Shown piece by piece: positions 43,709 to 52,027 of a stretch of 64,000 nt of DNA (the first letter of the stretch is position 1; every line of letters begins with the position of its first letter). The notes below the pieces were generated by a model, which saw nothing but the letters and a program-made list of their open reading frames with translations, made no database searches and was not told where the DNA came from. The position numbers and the translations under genes were made by a program. Origin of the DNA: Marinibacterium sp050389775. GTDB taxonomy: Bacteria; Pseudomonadota; Alphaproteobacteria; Rhodobacterales; Rhodobacteraceae. The stretch is from contig NZ_CP177144.1 of the NCBI RefSeq assembly GCF_050389775.1, positions 3,472,001 to 3,536,000 on the forward strand. The letters are read 5' to 3'.

Positions 43709-45253
43709 ATGCAACCTGTCCTGCGCCGTGTTTCGGGCGATCTTCCGTTCCTCATTGCGATACTGGCCCTCGGGGCCGCGCTGGTGCTGGCCGGGCCGAC
43801 CCGGGCGGCGACCGAGAAACAGGCGCTGGTGATCGGCATGTCCGACTATGAAACCATCGGCCGGCTGGACAACACGATCAACGATGCCCGGGGCGTGGCC
43901 GCCACGCTGGGCACCATGGGCTTTGATGTCACCCTGTCGCTGGATGCCGGTGGCGCCGAGTTGCGCCAGCAGCTCGACGATTTCGCCTTTCGCTCGGAAA
44001 CCGCCGACCTGGCGCTGATCTATTTCGCCGGGCACGGGGTCGAGGTCGCGGGTGAGAATTTCATGATCCCCGTCGATGCCCAGGTGCGGTCGAACCTCGA
44101 TGTCCAGCGCCAGTCGGTCTCGCTCAAGCAGATGCTGGCGGCCGTCGACCGGGCGCGCAAGATGCGCATCGTCATCCTCGACAGCTGCCGCGACAACCCG
44201 CTGGGCGGCGCCATCGACCTGGCCGCCGCGACCGAGACCGAGGGCAGCGTGACCGACAGCGCCCGCGCGCCGGGCGGATCCTCGGGCGGGCTGGCCCCGG
44301 CCGATCCCGACCGGGGCACGCTGGTGGCCTTTGCCGCCCGTGACGGCCAGGTGGCACTGGACGGCGTCGGCGTGCACAGCCCCTATGCCACGGCGCTGAT
44401 GGAAAAGATGGTCGAACCGGGGCTGGAAATCAGCCTGATGTTCCGCCAGGTCCGCGACAAGGTGCTGGAAATGACCGGCAACCTGCAGGAACCCCATACC
44501 TATGGCTCGCTGACCGGCGTGCCCTTCTACCTGGCCGGGCCGGGACAGGGCCAGATCCAGGGCACCGAAGGCTCGGCGCTGGATGCCTGGGCCGGCATCC
44601 GACCCGACCAGGAACAGCAATTGCTGGCCCTGGCCGAACAGGGCGACACGCGGTCGATGCTGGGCCTGGCCTACATGCGGCTGAACCCCAACGAAGACCG
44701 GTTCGATCCCGACGCCGCCGCCGATTTCCTGGAACGGGCCGCCGCCGCCGGTTCACCCGAAGCCCAGTTCGAGCTGGCCAAGCTCTATGAACGCGGGCTG
44801 TCGGTGGTTGTCGATTACGACCGGGCGCTGGAGTTGTACAATGCCGCGGCCGAGGCCGATTACGCCGATGCGATCAACGACCTGGGCTTTCTGTATTACC
44901 AGGGCGGGCTGGGCCTGCCGGCCAATCCGCCGCGGGCGATCGACTATTTCCGGCGCGCCGCCGACCTGCGCCACCCCCAGGCCCAGTTCAACTATGCCGC
45001 GCTGATCGATGACGGGCTGGTGGCCGGGTCCGGGCCGGACGAGGCCGCGCAATATCTCTATGCCGCGCTTCGGTCGGGCAGCCCGGACGTGCTGAAGATC
45101 CTGCAGGAACGGCCCAACATGTTCACCGGCGAGACCCGCCGGGCCCTGCAGGAACAGCTGACGGAATTCGGGTTCTACCAGGGTGCCATCGACGGCGACA
45201 TCGGCCCGGGCACCAAGCGGGGCATCCGCCTGGCCTACGGGCTGGACGACTGA
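43709..45253 (+). CDS. Exported caspase-like protease with Sel1 repeats and peptidoglycan-binding end
   Basis: 514-aa protein. Signal peptide about residues 1-33. Caspase-like domain (about 36-270) with ALVIGMSDYE, His109 in YFAGHGV and Cys160 in ILDSCRDNP. Then Sel1/TPR-type repeats (about 310-460), for example AQFELAKLYERGLSV and AINDLGFLYYQGGLGL. The last 50 residues (LTEFGFYQGAIDGDIGPGTK) are a peptidoglycan-binding repeat. The start at ATG 43709 is supported by AAAAGGTG. Similar catalytic domain to the protease at 40707-42320 but a different C-terminus, so the two are paralogous. Probably a periplasmic protease attached to the cell wall; substrate unknown. Confidence 0.88.
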   Translation: MQPVLRRVSGDLPFLIAILALGAALVLAGPTRAATEKQALVIGMSDYETIGRLDNTINDARGVAATLGTMGFDVTLSLDAGGAELRQQLDDFAFRSETADLALIYFAGHGVEVAGENFMIPVDAQVRSNLDVQRQSVSLKQMLAAVDRARKMRIVILDSCRDNPLGGAIDLAAATETEGSVTDSARAPGGSSGGLAPADPDRGTLVAFAARDGQVALDGVGVHSPYATALMEKMVEPGLEISLMFRQVRDKVLEMTGNLQEPHTYGSLTGVPFYLAGPGQGQIQGTEGSALDAWAGIRPDQEQQLLALAEQGDTRSMLGLAYMRLNPNEDRFDPDAAADFLERAAAAGSPEAQFELAKLYERGLSVVVDYDRALELYNAAAEADYADAINDLGFLYYQGGLGLPANPPRAIDYFRRAADLRHPQAQFNYAALIDDGLVAGSGPDEAAQYLYAALRSGSPDVLKILQERPNMFTGETRRALQEQLTEFGFYQGAIDGDIGPGTKRGIRLAYGLDD

Positions 45254-45402
45254 CCCCGGGGCGCGGCGCAGGAGATCGGGCAGATGAGCGGCGCGGGGAT
45301 CAGCAGAGCAACGATCGGGCGGATGCCCCGCGCCCGGCCACCCGGCCGCTTGCGGACCGTCCCGATGCTGCCCCGCCCACCGCGTGGCATGGCCAAGGTG
45401 GC

Positions 45403-45425
45403 GGCGGGCCAGAGGCCCGCCCTAC
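45403..45425. repeat. REP-like GTAG palindrome at the 3' end of the M15 gene
   Basis: GGCGGGCC-AGA-GGCCCGCC is a perfect 8-bp stem with 3-base loop, ending in CTAC (minus strand GTAG). The TAG stop of the downstream gene is within the GTAG. It can serve as a terminator for both convergent genes. Confidence 0.6.
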
Positions 45426-46285
45426 AGCAACCCGGCATCCAGCCATTCATCCAGCTGGCGGCGGCTGATCTCGAAATGCATGCTGTCCTCGCGCCCGAAG
45501 GCTGCGCCCCAGACCCAGCCTTCGGCATGGAAGAAATCGGCCAGGATGGTCAGGCCCAGCTGGGTGCGCCCGTCGCCCAGCGTATCCAGCCGGCCATCGA
45601 TGTTGAGATCGACGGCCAGCCCGTAGGAATGGGTCGACAGCCGGTTCTGGGTGCCCCGGATGCGCCGCACGCAGAGCGCCCCGGCCGTGTTGATCCGGGC
45701 ATAGAGATCGGGATCGGTCTGGCGCACGTTCTCGAAGACCCGGCGCAGCGACTCGATGGCCGGTTGCAGCATGCGCACGCGGATCGGCCCGACCTGTTCG
45801 GTCACCAGCTTCGAGGCCAGGCTGACATTGGTCATCTCCTCGCAGCTGTCGCTGAGCACCTCGCGCGGACGGCCCAGCCGCGCTTCGAGGTAATCCGGCC
45901 CGGCCACCTGCAACCCCCTGTTCACGTTGCGCCGGTCGGCGATCAGCACGACCTGGGCATAGGCGTCGAGGATATCGTTGTCGGCCCCGGTGTCGGGCCG
46001 GAACCCGTCGTCGAACCCGTCACCGTCGCCGGGCGGGGTCACCGGGCGTTGCAGCGTGGCAATGGCCGAGGACAGTTCCTGTTCCAGACGTTCCATCCGG
46101 GCCTGCACGTCTTCCAGCTGCTGGCGCATGCGCTCCAGCTCGATCCGCGCGCCGGAATCGACGGCCGAGGCGCCAAAGCCGTCGCCCCCGCCCTGGCCGG
46201 ATTGCAGCAGGTAGGTCGTGCCCACCCAGATGACCGGCGCCAGGATCAGCGCCACGGCAATGATGATCGCCGGTACAAGTCGCAT
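45422..46285 (-). CDS. Membrane-anchored M15-family peptidoglycan peptidase
   Basis: 287-aa protein with one N-terminal membrane helix (about 5-28) and a short coiled coil (about 48-75, RIELERMRQQLEDVQARMER). The C-terminal domain is an M15 zinc carboxypeptidase (D-Ala-D-Ala or L-Ala-D-Glu type) with the metal ligands His219 and Asp226 in STHSYGLAVDLN and His270 in MHFE. ATG at 46285 is chosen as the residue preceding the helix; longer readings are Arg-rich. A cell-wall hydrolase in a T6SS locus could open the peptidoglycan for the apparatus or act as an effector. Substrate not determined. Confidence 0.85.
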   Translation of the reverse strand: MRLVPAIIIAVALILAPVIWVGTTYLLQSGQGGGDGFGASAVDSGARIELERMRQQLEDVQARMERLEQELSSAIATLQRPVTPPGDGDGFDDGFRPDTGADNDILDAYAQVVLIADRRNVNRGLQVAGPDYLEARLGRPREVLSDSCEEMTNVSLASKLVTEQVGPIRVRMLQPAIESLRRVFENVRQTDPDLYARINTAGALCVRRIRGTQNRLSTHSYGLAVDLNIDGRLDTLGDGRTQLGLTILADFFHAEGWVWGAAFGREDSMHFEISRRQLDEWLDAGLL

Positions 46286-46777
46286 GATCGCCCGGTCCCG
46301 TCCCTGTCTCGATGCCCTCGTGCCGCCGGTGGCCCGCCGGCGGGCCCCGTGTCGCCCGGCCTCGCCCGGCCGCCCGCAGCGCGTCGAGTTAAGCAGCTTT
46401 GCCGGGGCTTTGCCAATTCCCTTTTGCCGCGCCCGGTCCGGACATCGGCCCGCGCCCCGACCCGCACATCGCGTGGCCTGGGCAACCGCCAGACCCGCAC
46501 CCGGGGCGGTGCTGACCGGACCTTTTCCCCCACCCCGACGCGATCCCTGGCCTGCACCTTGCGGAGCTTGGCCCATTCATCGCCGCGATCCCCGGGCCAC
46601 CCCGCACCCCCATCCACCATCGCGACCATGATCCGCCAGCCCCGCATATGGGCGCGATTTGCGCCATATTGCGCGGGCAACACCCGGCCAAAACCGTTGA
46701 GACCGCGCCCGCATTCCGTTACGTTCACTGCCAATAAGACTGCTTTTCATTTCATTTGTTTATAGGAGGGTTCTTCC
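46286..46777. other. Intergenic region before the OmpA gene
   Basis: 492 bp without a supported gene. The first 300 bp are GC-rich and featureless; the last 60 bp are A+T-rich with TTGAGA (46697) and TACGTT (46720) at 17-bp spacing as a weak promoter candidate. A strong AGGAGGG lies before the ATG at 46778. Confidence 0.5.
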
Positions 46778-47356
46778 ATGAGCCGCATTATTGCCTGCCT
46801 GTCCGTTCCCCTTGTCGCCGGTTTTGCCGCGCTGGCGGCCCCGGCCGTTGCGCAATCGGCCGGGACGGAAATGACCGCCGAAGAGATTTCCGAGGCGTTC
46901 CAGAAACAGAAGACACGCGGGCTGGTCATCGTGCCGGCAACCGGCGGGGCCACCGACGATGCCGTCGAAGAGGCCGCCGTGACCGCCGCCGCGGCGGGCG
47001 AATACAACGAGGTCGCCCGCGAGGACCAGGTCAACATCCAGATCGCCTTCGATTACGACAGCGCGGCGATCCGGCCCGACCAGAAGGTCAAGCTGGGCCA
47101 GCTTTGCGAAGCGATGAAATCGGTCGACGTGGCGGTGTTCCAGATCATCGGCCACACCGACAGCTCGGGCAAGGCGTCCTACAACGAACGGCTGTCCCTG
47201 CTGCGGGCCGAAGAGGTCAAGCGCCACCTGATCAACGATTGCGGGATCGAAGACACCCGCCTGAAGGCCATCGGCATGGGGGAAACCGCGCCGTTCAACG
47301 CCGACAACCCGCGGGCGGATGAAAACCGCCGGGTCGAATTCCAGGCGCTCGGCTAA
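46778..47356 (+). CDS. OmpA-family envelope protein
   Basis: 192-aa protein with a Sec signal peptide (about 1-26). A short linker with EAFQKQKTRGLVIVP is followed by a complete OmpA domain (about 85-192): IQIAFDYDSAAIRPDQ, IIGHTDSSGKASYNERLS and ADENRRVEFQALG. The Asp and Arg that bind diaminopimelate are present. Preceded by a near-ideal Shine-Dalgarno. Probably operonic with the kinase gene, 34 bp downstream, and may give the system a cell-wall contact or signal. Confidence 0.93.
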   Translation: MSRIIACLSVPLVAGFAALAAPAVAQSAGTEMTAEEISEAFQKQKTRGLVIVPATGGATDDAVEEAAVTAAAAGEYNEVAREDQVNIQIAFDYDSAAIRPDQKVKLGQLCEAMKSVDVAVFQIIGHTDSSGKASYNERLSLLRAEEVKRHLINDCGIEDTRLKAIGMGETAPFNADNPRADENRRVEFQALG

Positions 47357-47390
47357 GGCCGGGCCCTGCCCCAGGGCGGAACGACGACGC

Positions 47391-49676
47391 ATGACCCAAT
47401 CCCGGCCCGCCGATGCCTTTCAACCCGGCGACGTGATCAACAACACCTACCGGATCGAAGCATTGCTGGGCCGGGGCGGCACTTCGGATGTCTACAAGGC
47501 CCGGAACGTGATTTCCGAACGGCCCATGGCCATCAAGGTGCTCAAGGCCGAATTCTCGACCAATGACGATTACCTGATCCTGCTGCGCCGCGAGGAAGAG
47601 ATCCGCGAGGTGCGCCACGACGCCGTTGTGCGCTATTCCGAAAACCACCGCATGAGCGACGGGCGGGTCTATCTGCTGATGGATTACGTCGACGGGCCGG
47701 GGCTGGATGCACGGATGCGCGACGGGCCGATGTCGGCCGACGACCTGCTGGTGATCTGCCGGCGGGTGGCCCAGGGGCTGGAGGCCGCCCATGCCCGCCA
47801 CATCGTGCACCGCGATCTCAGCCCCGACAACATCATCCTGCGCGATGGCGACCCGGCCCAGGCCGTGATCATCGATTTCGGCATTGCCAAGGACACCAAC
47901 CCCGGCGCGCAGACCATCGTGGGCAACGAGTTCGCGGGCAAGTATGCCTATGCCGCGCCCGAGCAATTGCATGGCCGGACCGACGCGCGCACCGATCTCT
48001 ATTCGCTGGGCGCGCTGCTCCTGGCCAATTTCCGGGGCGCGCCGCCCCGGCTGGGCAACAACCCGATGGAGATCATCCAGTCCAAGACCCGGCCGCTGGA
48101 TACGTCGGGCGTGCCCGAACCGCTGAAAAGCCTGATCGACCGGATGACCGCGCCCGAACCCGATCACCGCTTTGCCTCGGCCCGCGCGGTGCTGGATTTC
48201 CTCGATGCGCCCGAGGATGCGCTGCTGGACGAGGCCACGATCATTCCCACCGGCGCGCCTTCGGCGCTGGTCGCCCCGCCAGTGGCCGAACCCGAGATCG
48301 CCCTGGCCGAGCCGGCCCCGGCCATGGGCCAGCCGGTCTCTGCGACCGGCATGTCGACCACCACATCGCCCGGCACCTCGACGCCCCCCGCTACCGGTGG
48401 GCCCGGCGCATCGCCCCCCGCGCCGGGTGCACAGGCCGCACCAGCGCCCGCCCCGGCGCGGCGTGGGCGGGGCGGGCTGATGGCCGCCGGGGCGCTGGTT
48501 GTCGTGTCGGCCGCCGCCGCGGGGGCCTATGTGACGGGCGCGCTGGACGGGCTGCTTGGCCCGGCCTTCCCGCCGGCCAATCCCTATACGCTGGTCCTGA
48601 CCCACCCGGCCGAAGGCGCGCCCACGGCCATCGGCCACGTGCCCGGCGAAGAGATGCGCGACCAGCTGGCCGAGGGTTTTACCGCCCAGGGCGGCAGCGC
48701 CGACCTGACCCTGTCCTCGGGCGACATCCCGGCCAGCTGGGACAGCGATATCCTCGCCGCGATGGACCTTCTGGCGCCGCTCGACAGCTGGCAGTTGGCC
48801 GCTGACGGGGCGCATGTGTCGATCACCGGCGACACCGCCGATCCCGAGGTCGAAGGCCGGGTCGAGGCGGCCTTTGCCGAGGGCCTGCCCGGGGCGCTGG
48901 ATGGCACCGTCGACATTGCCCTGCGCGACATCTTCCTCGATCCCGCCGCCGTGCGCGAGATCCTGCGCGACATGGCCGATTGCGGACCGCTGAGCCTGTC
49001 GGGCGCCGGGCCGGCCGGGTTCGGCCCCGATGACGGGCTGACCGTGCAGGGCCGCGTGGCCGAAACAGCCACCCGCGTCGGGCTGTTCGACGCCCTGCGC
49101 GCCGTGGCCGGCGACCGGCCCGTCGTGCTCGATCTCGACGTGCGCAACCACACGCTGTGCCTGCTCGACGATCACCTGCCCGATGCCCCGCCCGGCGGCG
49201 TGGGCTTCGACTATACGATCGGCGAGACCGGCGCGCCCAACCCGTCCGACAATTTCCTGGTCGGCGAGAACCCGGTGATCGACGTTGTCATCCCCGCCGA
49301 CATGACCGACGGCTTCCTGTCGGTCTCGGTCATGGATGTCTCGGGCAAGGTCTATCACCTGCTGCCCAACCTCATGCTCGAAGACAACGACGTGGCCAGC
49401 CTGCGCGCCGGCCGCGACGGGCCGGTGCCCGTGCGCGTGGCCTTTCCCGTGGATCCCGACCGCCAGGAACAGCGGCTGGTCTTCACCGTCCAGGACAATT
49501 CGCTTGGCAAGTCCGAGGTCGTGGCCATCCATTCCACCGAACCGCTGTTCGACGGGCTGCGCCCGATGGAGGAATCGGCCGAAGGATATGCCGAGGCCCT
49601 GCAGCGCCATGCCGAGACGAACCAGGCCCTGATCCAGTCGATGGACCGCCGCCTGCTGGTCACGCAGGCGCCGTGA
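47391..49676 (+). CDS. ppkA: PpkA-type transmembrane serine/threonine kinase
   Basis: 761-aa membrane protein. The cytoplasmic kinase domain (about 18-285) has G-loop GRGGTSDVYKA, Lys49 in MAIKVLK, HRDLSPDN (Asp142, Asn147) and DFG (Asp162). A Pro/Ala-rich linker precedes a single membrane helix (about 363-384). The periplasmic part has BON-like stretches (VSITGDTADPEVEGRVEAAF) and ends with a DUF4384-like domain sharing FDGLRPMEESAEGYAEAL with the TonB-like protein. It starts at ATG 47391. With pppA, tagF and the FHA gene, this completes the phosphorylation switch, and its periplasmic end may sense envelope change. Confidence 0.9.
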   Translation: MTQSRPADAFQPGDVINNTYRIEALLGRGGTSDVYKARNVISERPMAIKVLKAEFSTNDDYLILLRREEEIREVRHDAVVRYSENHRMSDGRVYLLMDYVDGPGLDARMRDGPMSADDLLVICRRVAQGLEAAHARHIVHRDLSPDNIILRDGDPAQAVIIDFGIAKDTNPGAQTIVGNEFAGKYAYAAPEQLHGRTDARTDLYSLGALLLANFRGAPPRLGNNPMEIIQSKTRPLDTSGVPEPLKSLIDRMTAPEPDHRFASARAVLDFLDAPEDALLDEATIIPTGAPSALVAPPVAEPEIALAEPAPAMGQPVSATGMSTTTSPGTSTPPATGGPGASPPAPGAQAAPAPAPARRGRGGLMAAGALVVVSAAAAGAYVTGALDGLLGPAFPPANPYTLVLTHPAEGAPTAIGHVPGEEMRDQLAEGFTAQGGSADLTLSSGDIPASWDSDILAAMDLLAPLDSWQLAADGAHVSITGDTADPEVEGRVEAAFAEGLPGALDGTVDIALRDIFLDPAAVREILRDMADCGPLSLSGAGPAGFGPDDGLTVQGRVAETATRVGLFDALRAVAGDRPVVLDLDVRNHTLCLLDDHLPDAPPGGVGFDYTIGETGAPNPSDNFLVGENPVIDVVIPADMTDGFLSVSVMDVSGKVYHLLPNLMLEDNDVASLRAGRDGPVPVRVAFPVDPDRQEQRLVFTVQDNSLGKSEVVAIHSTEPLFDGLRPMEESAEGYAEALQRHAETNQALIQSMDRRLLVTQAP

Positions 49677-49683
49677 ACGGGCC

Positions 49684-50424
49684 GTGTCGATCCATGTCGA
49701 TCTCTGGCTGTGGCACCTCGACCGGGGCCCCGAGGCGGTTCACGAACTGACCTGGCCGCTGTCGGATGCCGAGCGCCTGCGCGCGCAGAGCTTCATCAAG
49801 CCCACCGACCGCACCCGCTTTGCCGTCGGCCGCGGGCGGATGCGCCAGATCCTGGCCGGCTATACCGGCCAGGCCCCCGGCCTGCTGCAATTCCGCGAAC
49901 GCGGCCGGGGCAAGCCGGTCTTGCGCGACGGGCCGGCCTTCAACCTCAGCCATGCCGGCGGCTGGGCCGCGCTGGTCGTGGCGCCCGACAACGAAACGCT
50001 GGAGATCGGCGTCGACATCGAGGCCATGCGCCCGATCAACCCGGCCGTGGCGGTCAAGGCCTTCTCGCCGCTGGAACAGGCCGAGATGCGCCGCCTGCTG
50101 CCCCAGGGTTGGATGCGCGGGTTCTTCAACGGCTGGACCCGCAAGGAAGCCGTGATCAAGGCCACCGGCGCGGGGCTGAGCGTCGATCTGCACAGTTTCG
50201 ATGTCTCGCTGCTGCCCGACCTGCCCGCCCGGGTGATCCACAGCCGCGGCCCCCTGCCCCCGGCGCCCGACTGGGCGCTGGTCAATCTCGACACCGGCCC
50301 GGGGTTCTGCGGTGCCGTGGCCGCCGTGACCCATGGCGCCCCGCTGGGGCCGATCTCGATCCGCGAAGGCCGTCTTCCGCTGCTCGGCACGCCGCTGAAC
50401 CAGGCCCACCCCGTTGTGACTTGA
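49684..50424 (+). CDS. 4'-phosphopantetheinyl transferase (Sfp type)
   Basis: 246-aa enzyme that attaches the phosphopantetheine arm of coenzyme A to carrier-protein serines. Motifs are KPVLRDGPAFNLSHAGGWAA, IGVDIEAMRP (Mg-binding Asp and Glu) and WTRKEAVIKATGAGL. Starts with GTG, 7 bp after the kinase stop. No polyketide or peptide synthetase is in the window, so its carrier is unknown; it may be a housekeeping neighbour. Confidence 0.92.
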   Translation: MSIHVDLWLWHLDRGPEAVHELTWPLSDAERLRAQSFIKPTDRTRFAVGRGRMRQILAGYTGQAPGLLQFRERGRGKPVLRDGPAFNLSHAGGWAALVVAPDNETLEIGVDIEAMRPINPAVAVKAFSPLEQAEMRRLLPQGWMRGFFNGWTRKEAVIKATGAGLSVDLHSFDVSLLPDLPARVIHSRGPLPPAPDWALVNLDTGPGFCGAVAAVTHGAPLGPISIREGRLPLLGTPLNQAHPVVT

Positions 50425-50542
50425 CAGCCTCTCCACAGCCGCTAGTTGTGACGGCGCGTTACTTTACCAAAACAATAAGGAAAGAACGCACAACGGAAGG
50501 AAGGCCCGGCACCCAGGCCGGGTCACGTAACGGGAGAGACCC

Positions 50543-51571
50543 ATGCCGACATCCCCCCTCAAGGCGGCCACCGCCGCGATTGCGCTTGCCGTGACGGCCG
50601 CTCCGGCCGCGCTATGGGCCGAAGGTGAAGTAAACCTCTATTCCTCGCGCCATTACGACACCGACGAGGCGCTGTATTCCGATTTCGAAGAGGCCACGGG
50701 CATCCGCGTGAACCGCATCGAAGGCAATGCCGACGAGCTGATCGCGCGCATGGAAGCCGAGGGCCAGAACTCGCCGGCCGACGTGCTGATCACCGTCGAC
50801 ACCTCGCGGCTGACCCGCGCCAAGGAAGCCGGCGTGCTGCAGACCATCGACAGCGACGTGCTGGAACGCCGCATCCCGGGCTACCTGCAGGATGACGAGA
50901 ACCAGTGGTTCGGCTTCTCGCAGCGCGCGCGGATCATCTTCTACGACAAGAACGACGTGCCCCACCCGCCGGCCACCTATGCCGACCTGGCGAACCCCGA
51001 GTACAAGGGCATGATCTGCATCCGGTCCTCGACCAATGTCTACATGCAGACCCTGCTGGCCTCGGTCATCGCCCACGAGGGCGAAGAAGCGGCCAAGGCC
51101 TGGGCCGAGGGCGTGCTGGCCAATTTCGCCCGCGATCCCCAGGGCGGTGACACCGACCAGCTGCGGGGCATCGTGTCGGGCGAATGCGACATCGTGCTGT
51201 CGAACACCTATTACTTCGGCCGGGCCATCCGCACCGACGTGAAGGGCGTGACCGAAGCCATGGACCAGATCGGCTGGGTCTTCCCCGACCAGGCCGGCAA
51301 TGGCGCACACATGAACCTGTCGGGCGCCGGCGTTGCCGCCAATGCCCCGAACCGCGAGAACGCCATCCTGTTCCTGGAATACCTGGCCTCCGACCAGGCC
51401 CAGAAGTACTTCTCGGCCGGCAACGACGAATACCCGGCCGTGCCGGGCGTGGGCCTCAGCCCGTCGGTCGCCGCGCTTGGCTTCTTCAAGCCCGATGATG
51501 TCGATCTGTCCGACGTGGCCGGCCACCTGCCCGCCGCCCTGCGGATCTACAACGAGATCGGCTGGAAGTGA
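50543..51571 (+). CDS. Ferric-iron ABC transporter substrate-binding protein
   Basis: 342-aa periplasmic protein of the FbpA/FutA type with a Sec signal peptide (residues 1-27). The mature start EVNLYSSRHYDTDEALYSDF, then GIRVNRIEGNADELIARM and IVLSNTYYFGRAI (paired Tyr that bind Fe(III)), match the family. ATG at 50543 follows GGGAGAG. It stands alone with no FbpB/FbpC-like genes nearby, so it must use a transporter encoded elsewhere. A strong terminator hairpin follows. Confidence 0.93.
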   Translation: MPTSPLKAATAAIALAVTAAPAALWAEGEVNLYSSRHYDTDEALYSDFEEATGIRVNRIEGNADELIARMEAEGQNSPADVLITVDTSRLTRAKEAGVLQTIDSDVLERRIPGYLQDDENQWFGFSQRARIIFYDKNDVPHPPATYADLANPEYKGMICIRSSTNVYMQTLLASVIAHEGEEAAKAWAEGVLANFARDPQGGDTDQLRGIVSGECDIVLSNTYYFGRAIRTDVKGVTEAMDQIGWVFPDQAGNGAHMNLSGAGVAANAPNRENAILFLEYLASDQAQKYFSAGNDEYPAVPGVGLSPSVAALGFFKPDDVDLSDVAGHLPAALRIYNEIGWK

Positions 51572-51578
51572 TCCTGCC

Positions 51579-51605
51579 CCGGCCCGGGTCCCGCACCCGG
51601 GCCGG
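51579..51605 (+). terminator. Terminator-like hairpin after the iron-binding protein gene
   Basis: Perfect 11-bp stem CCGGCCCGGGT / ACCCGGGCCGG with a 5-base loop, 7 bp beyond the stop codon; no T-run. Confidence 0.6.
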
Positions 51606-52027
51606 AACGGGCGTGCGGCCTGCCCGGCCGCGCGCCCCCGCGCCGCCCGTCCGGCGCTCTGTCATTCCGACCGGCCCCTTCGGGGAGCGGCTTGGCCCTG
51701 AGACATTCTGATGGCCACGCGCATCGGCCTGTGTCGCCTGCCGGATGTCGCGCGCCGCCCCACATGCCGGATCATGCATACCGGTCCTTCGGGTGCTCGG
51801 TGGCCCCCTTGCCCCATCCAAACACCGCCACCGGCCAGCCCACGGTCGACGTAAGATACGCCCCCATCACGCGAATTTCCCGGCCAAACAATATCCGACG
51901 CAAACAATCGGGATTGACTTACCCGACTAGTTAACTCAACATTCCGGCACAATTCGCAGCCCTTCGCCAAGGCCCGCGCAACGGGGTCCCTGGCCGGGCC
52001 GCTTGCCATGACAAGGGACAGCCACCC
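51606..52027. promoter_or_regulatory. Upstream region of the imelysin gene with a dyad
   Basis: 422 bp without a supported gene. At 51914-51939 TTGACTTA-N10-TAACTCAA forms an inverted repeat (7 of 8 pairs), with TTGACT also fitting a -35 element. It sits about 90 bp before the start of an iron-regulated family gene and is a good operator candidate. The remainder is ordinary GC-rich sequence. Confidence 0.45.
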
